Assembly: GCF_000250875.1 (NCBI RefSeq)
Contig: NZ_JH604852.1
Coordinates: forward strand, 1 to 6,995
Origin: Sutterella parvirubra YIT 11816
GTDB taxonomy: Bacteria > Pseudomonadota > Gammaproteobacteria > Burkholderiales > Burkholderiaceae_F
Direction: 5' to 3'
Length of the DNA: 6,995 nt
The notes below the pieces were generated by a model that worked only from the letters and a program-made list of their open reading frames with translations, ran no database searches and had not been told where the DNA came from. The position numbers and the translations under genes are program-made. This document shows positions 5,430-6,995 of this stretch, piece after piece. Every line of letters begins with the position of its first letter. Position 1 is the first letter of the stretch.

Positions 5430-6230
5430 TCACATGAACTGGGCGGGGTCGATGCCGCGGGCTTCGAGCCACTTCGACATCTGTTCGATTTCGGGACCCT
5501 GCGCGGCGATGATCTCTTCGGCGAGCTTCTTCATGTCGGCGTCCTTGCCGTACTTGAGTTCCACCTTCGCCATGTCGACCGCACCCTGGTGGTGCGGGAT
5601 CATGCCGGCGGCGAAGGCCACGTCGGCGTCCGCCTGCATCATGCCCTTCATCATGCCGTCGTGCATGGCGGTCATGCCGGCGAAGAGCTCCTGGTGCATC
5701 GGGAGCATGTCGGCGTGGCTCTTGGCCTTTTCCTTCATCGCGTTCGGGTGCTTGATGATCCAGTCGTTCATGCGGGCGATTTCAGGACCCTGCGCGTCGA
5801 TGATCGCCTGGGCGAGCTTGCGCATTTCGGGGTCCTTGCCGTACTTCAGTTGGACTTCCGCCATCGCGATCGCGCCCTGATGGTGCGGGATCATCCCGGC
5901 CGAGAAGGCGGCGTCGGGGTTCTTGTGCGTCATGCCGTCGTGCATCGCGCCGTGCATCTGGTTCATCCCCTGCATGAGTTCCTGCTGCATGGGCGTGAGC
6001 TTCGCCAGGTCGGCCTCACTCATCCCGGACATCATCATGGCGTGCGGGTTCATGCCGCTCATCCCGCCCATCGCGTGCCCCATGTGACCCATGTGGCCCA
6101 CGGGGTCGGCGCCCGCGTCGCAGCAGGCGGGGACGCCGGAGGCGTCGTGGTGCGGCATCGCCTGGACGGCGAGGCCGGTGCCCAAAAGACCGAGGGCGGA
6201 GAGGACGAGGACGGTGCGCTTCATGTTCAT
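5430..6230 (-). CDS. Exported protein with two tandem DUF305 domains, Met/His-rich; probable periplasmic copper-binding protein
   Basis: A 266-residue protein. Residues 1-24 are a signal peptide: MNMKR, a hydrophobic core, then AVQA before the mature MPHHD. Residues 45-70 are rich in Met and His (GHMGHMGHAM, then NPHAMMMSGM), with a Cys pair at 36-37, which suggests soft-metal binding. Two DUF305 domains follow, about 78-160 and 175-257, each a ferritin-like helical unit. Each carries MIPHHQGA (113-120 and 210-217), then LKYGKD and AQGPEI. Over the 51 residues starting AFSAG and AFAAG, 35 are identical, so the duplication is fairly clear also at DNA level. DUF305 proteins such as cyanobacterial CopM bind copper outside the cytoplasm; a role in copper tolerance here is inference. 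AAGGAA lies six bases before the first ATG (6237-6242 on the plus strand), favouring it over the second ATG two codons on. The gene stands alone, with its own terminator. Confidence 0.93.
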   Translation of the reverse strand: MNMKRTVLVLSALGLLGTGLAVQAMPHHDASGVPACCDAGADPVGHMGHMGHAMGGMSGMNPHAMMMSGMSEADLAKLTPMQQELMQGMNQMHGAMHDGMTHKNPDAAFSAGMIPHHQGAIAMAEVQLKYGKDPEMRKLAQAIIDAQGPEIARMNDWIIKHPNAMKEKAKSHADMLPMHQELFAGMTAMHDGMMKGMMQADADVAFAAGMIPHHQGAVDMAKVELKYGKDADMKKLAEEIIAAQGPEIEQMSKWLEARGIDPAQFM

Positions 6231-6297
6231 GACGGGTTCCTTCTTCGAGAGGACGTCTCAGGCCTGCGGGGCCGGGGACGAGGAGATCGGGTGATCG

Positions 6298-6318
6298 GGG
6301 TTTGGGTTCGGGTTCGGG
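6298..6318 (+). repeat. G-quadruplex motif, four GGGTTY units
   Basis: Four GGG runs (6298-6300, 6304-6306, 6310-6312, 6316-6318) are separated by three-base spacers TTT, TTC and TTC, and the hexamer period continues as GGGTTG. This fits the strict G3N3 quadruplex rule. It lies 68-88 bases upstream of the DUF305 start on the template strand, so the mRNA leader would be C-rich here. Confidence 0.85.
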
Positions 6319-6388
6319 TTGTCGGTCCGGCCGGGGCGCGCCGTGCGGGTGCCGCCGCAGGGCGCGCCGCACCGGGCGGATGAAGGGC

Positions 6389-6394
6389 ATTCTA
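6389..6394 (-). promoter_or_regulatory. Candidate -10 element of the DUF305 gene
   Basis: On the minus strand TAGAAT (6394-6389) matches the -10 consensus at five of six positions, in the most A/T-rich patch upstream of the gene (6386-6410). No -35 with good similarity is present at 16-19 bases, so either an activator is needed or this is a chance match. The leader would be about 150 bases and include the quadruplex complement. Confidence 0.35.
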
Positions 6395-6429
6395 TGAGGG
6401 TTTTTGCTTAGGGTCCGGCCGCGGAAACA

Positions 6430-6445
6430 AACCTTCACCGAGGTT
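6430..6445. promoter_or_regulatory. Small dyad upstream of the DUF305 promoter
   Basis: AACCT (6430-6434) and AGGTT (6441-6445) form an inverted repeat around six bases. ACCT...AGGT outer arms are also seen in MerR/CueR-type copper operators, but the arms here are short and the dyad does not lie between a recognisable -35 and -10, so the link is weak. Confidence 0.2.
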
Positions 6446-6493
6446 GCAGATCGGAAAGGGCGGGCTAAGAAACCGTATGCGCGGGTGAGCGCG

Positions 6494-6511
6494 TCTTTAC
6501 GCATCTTTACG
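6494..6511. repeat. Direct repeat TCTTTACG, 10-bp period
   Basis: TCTTTACG occurs at 6494-6501 and again at 6504-6511, with two bases between. Paired direct repeats at 10-11 bp spacing, on one face of the helix, are the usual binding pattern of OmpR/PhoB-type response regulators. It is about 264 bases upstream of the DUF305 start, or it may serve an unseen gene. Confidence 0.6.
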
Positions 6512-6642
6512 TTGAGGGACGGGCCGAGGTGGGATATGGGGCGGACGGGTGAGAAGGTCGGAGAGCCCGCGAGGGGCGCGGGTGGTCGGCAGGAAGCGGC
6601 GGCCGGGGTCGGGTTGCGGTGACCGGCGGGCGTCCTCCGGGG

Positions 6643-6672
6643 GCTTCCCGATCGGGAAGCGCGGCGCGCCGC
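6643..6672. other. Two abutting perfect palindromes
   Basis: GCTTCCCGATCGGGAAGC (6643-6660) is a perfect 18-bp palindrome, followed without a gap by GCGGCGCGCCGC (6661-6672), a perfect 12-bp palindrome. Neither has a loop, so a dimeric DNA-binding protein is a more natural reading than an RNA hairpin. No adjacent gene claims them. Confidence 0.75.
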
Positions 6673-6745
6673 GGGCGCACCCCGATCGCGTCGATAGAAA
6701 ACGGCCGAAGCGGGGCCGCCGAAACGTCTGCCGCGAACCGGGAAC

Positions 6746-6783
6746 GCCGCCCGCCCGGAGGAACCGTCGGACGGGCGGGCGGC
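6746..6783. other. 11-bp perfect inverted repeat
   Basis: GCCGCCCGCCC (6746-6756) and GGGCGGGCGGC (6773-6783) pair perfectly around a 16-base loop that itself contains CCG/CGG. There is no T tract after it on either strand, so a terminator is not indicated. Confidence 0.6.
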
Positions 6784-6811
6784 CTCCCGCGGGCGAAGGC
6801 TCGAAGACAAG

Positions 6812-6843
6812 AAAAGGCCCGCACCGAGGAGCTCGGGCGGGCC
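6812..6843 (-). terminator. Intrinsic terminator for a minus-strand transcript
   Basis: GGCCCGC (6816-6822) pairs with GCGGGCC (6837-6843) and CCGAG (6824-6828) with CTCGG (6832-6836), with A6823 bulged and a three-base loop (6829-6831). On the minus strand the stem is followed by TTTTCTTGTCTT. The 12-bp GC stem plus T-rich tail is a good terminator for a transcript coming from the right, beyond this window or from the hairpin cluster next to it. Confidence 0.65.
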
Positions 6844-6955
6844 GGAAAGGTGCCGGTAAAGGCACCCGGGCGGAGGCCGAAGAATTTCGACCGACCGGAT
6901 GACGGCCTCCGACGGAATGGCGGCGGGCGCTCGGCCGTCGGGTGGTGAAAGCACC
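6844..6955 (-). ncRNA. Hairpin cluster, possible structured RNA (tentative)
   Basis: Successive inverted repeats fill this stretch: GGTGCC/GGCACC (6849-6854 and 6861-6866), CGGAGGCCG/CGGCCTCCG (6871-6879 and 6903-6911), CCGACGG/CCGTCGG (6909-6915 and 6935-6941, overlapping the previous arm and so perhaps an alternative fold), and GGTG/CACC (6944-6955). On the minus strand they run into the terminator at 6812-6843. This could be a small RNA or the long 3' untranslated end of a gene to the right. High GC content raises the chance of random stems, so confidence is low. Confidence 0.25.
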
Positions 6956-6995
6956 CTCGGCTCTTTCCTGAACTTCCTCGCTGCTGCGACTCTCA

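Larger units (their letters stand above)
6231..6995. other. Gene-free, hairpin-rich right end
   Basis: No open frame in these 765 bases has a convincing protein: translations on both strands are dominated by Arg, Pro and Gly and resemble no family I recognise. The region carries the DUF305 upstream DNA (6231-6520), paired palindromes at 6643-6672, and a series of inverted repeats from 6746 to 6955, including a minus-strand terminator. A direct repeat of GGGCGCGCCG is at 6334-6343 and 6360-6369. Confidence 0.6.

Noticed and set aside
5340..6383. Long plus-strand open frame (347 codons) opposite the DUF305 gene
   Set aside because: It is the shadow of a GC-rich gene: His/Val/Arg-rich, resembles no family, and has no ribosome binding site, whereas the minus-strand frame has signal peptide, domains and terminator.
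6430..6445. CueR-type copper operator
   Set aside because: The arms are only five bases and no -35/-10 pair with the required long spacer surrounds it; kept only as a low-confidence dyad.
6816..6870. Plus-strand resemblance to the P12-P14 part of bacterial RNase P RNA (GGAAAGGTGCCGGTAAAGGCACC)
   Set aside because: The invariant segments GAGGAAAGTCC upstream and ACAGAACCCGGCTTA downstream are absent, and the similarity is limited to one small hairpin.
6016..6954. Minus-strand open frame of 312 codons covering the right gene-free region
   Set aside because: Pro/Arg/Ser-rich with no recognisable domain; it runs through hairpins and a terminator and overlaps the DUF305 gene in another frame.

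Overview
This 6,995-base window is GC-rich and gene-dense, with purine-rich ribosome binding sites and Gram-negative gene families. A high-GC proteobacterium fits, possibly a Burkholderiales/Sutterellaceae-type organism, but that assignment is an impression from the protein families and not a computed result. I see no rRNA, tRNA, CRISPR array, transposase or phage gene.

Layout, left to right. Bases 1-298 hold no gene and lead into a plus-strand class II Fic protein (299-1615) with its inhibitory glutamate motif, a complete catalytic loop and a C-terminal winged helix. Convergent to it, 22 bases away, is a macrodomain (ADP-ribose hydrolase type) protein on the minus strand (1638-2402) with an extra C-terminal module. 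Upstream of the macrodomain gene are two strong hairpins, then a 69-codon remnant of an SGNH/GDSL hydrolase that carries only the last catalytic block (2566-2775). A LysR-family regulator on the minus strand (2771-3697) follows.

The LysR gene is divergent from a YbjJ-like MFS transporter (4001-5131, plus strand). The 303-base gap between them holds a perfect 19-bp palindrome with LysR T-N11-A geometry, placed inside the apparent lysR promoter, plus a related half-strength site 32 bp away and a four-unit 12-bp tandem repeat in the lysR leader. This is the clearest regulatory unit in the window: a regulator that probably controls itself and the neighbouring exporter.

After the transporter come a hairpin (5171-5202), a short gene-free stretch, and a textbook intrinsic terminator (5343-5376) ending the minus-strand gene at 5430-6230. 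That gene encodes an exported, Met/His-rich protein with two tandem DUF305 domains, a likely periplasmic copper or metal-binding protein. The last 765 bases (6231-6995) have no credible protein gene. They hold a candidate promoter, a perfect G-quadruplex motif, a 10-bp-spaced direct repeat, adjacent perfect palindromes, and a chain of hairpins ending in a minus-strand terminator, which may be the end of an unseen minus-strand gene or a structured RNA.

No whole new system such as a defence island or biosynthetic cluster is evident. The points most worth a second look are the LysR operator architecture, the truncated SGNH gene, the duplicated DUF305 protein with its unusual upstream DNA, and the hairpin-rich right end.
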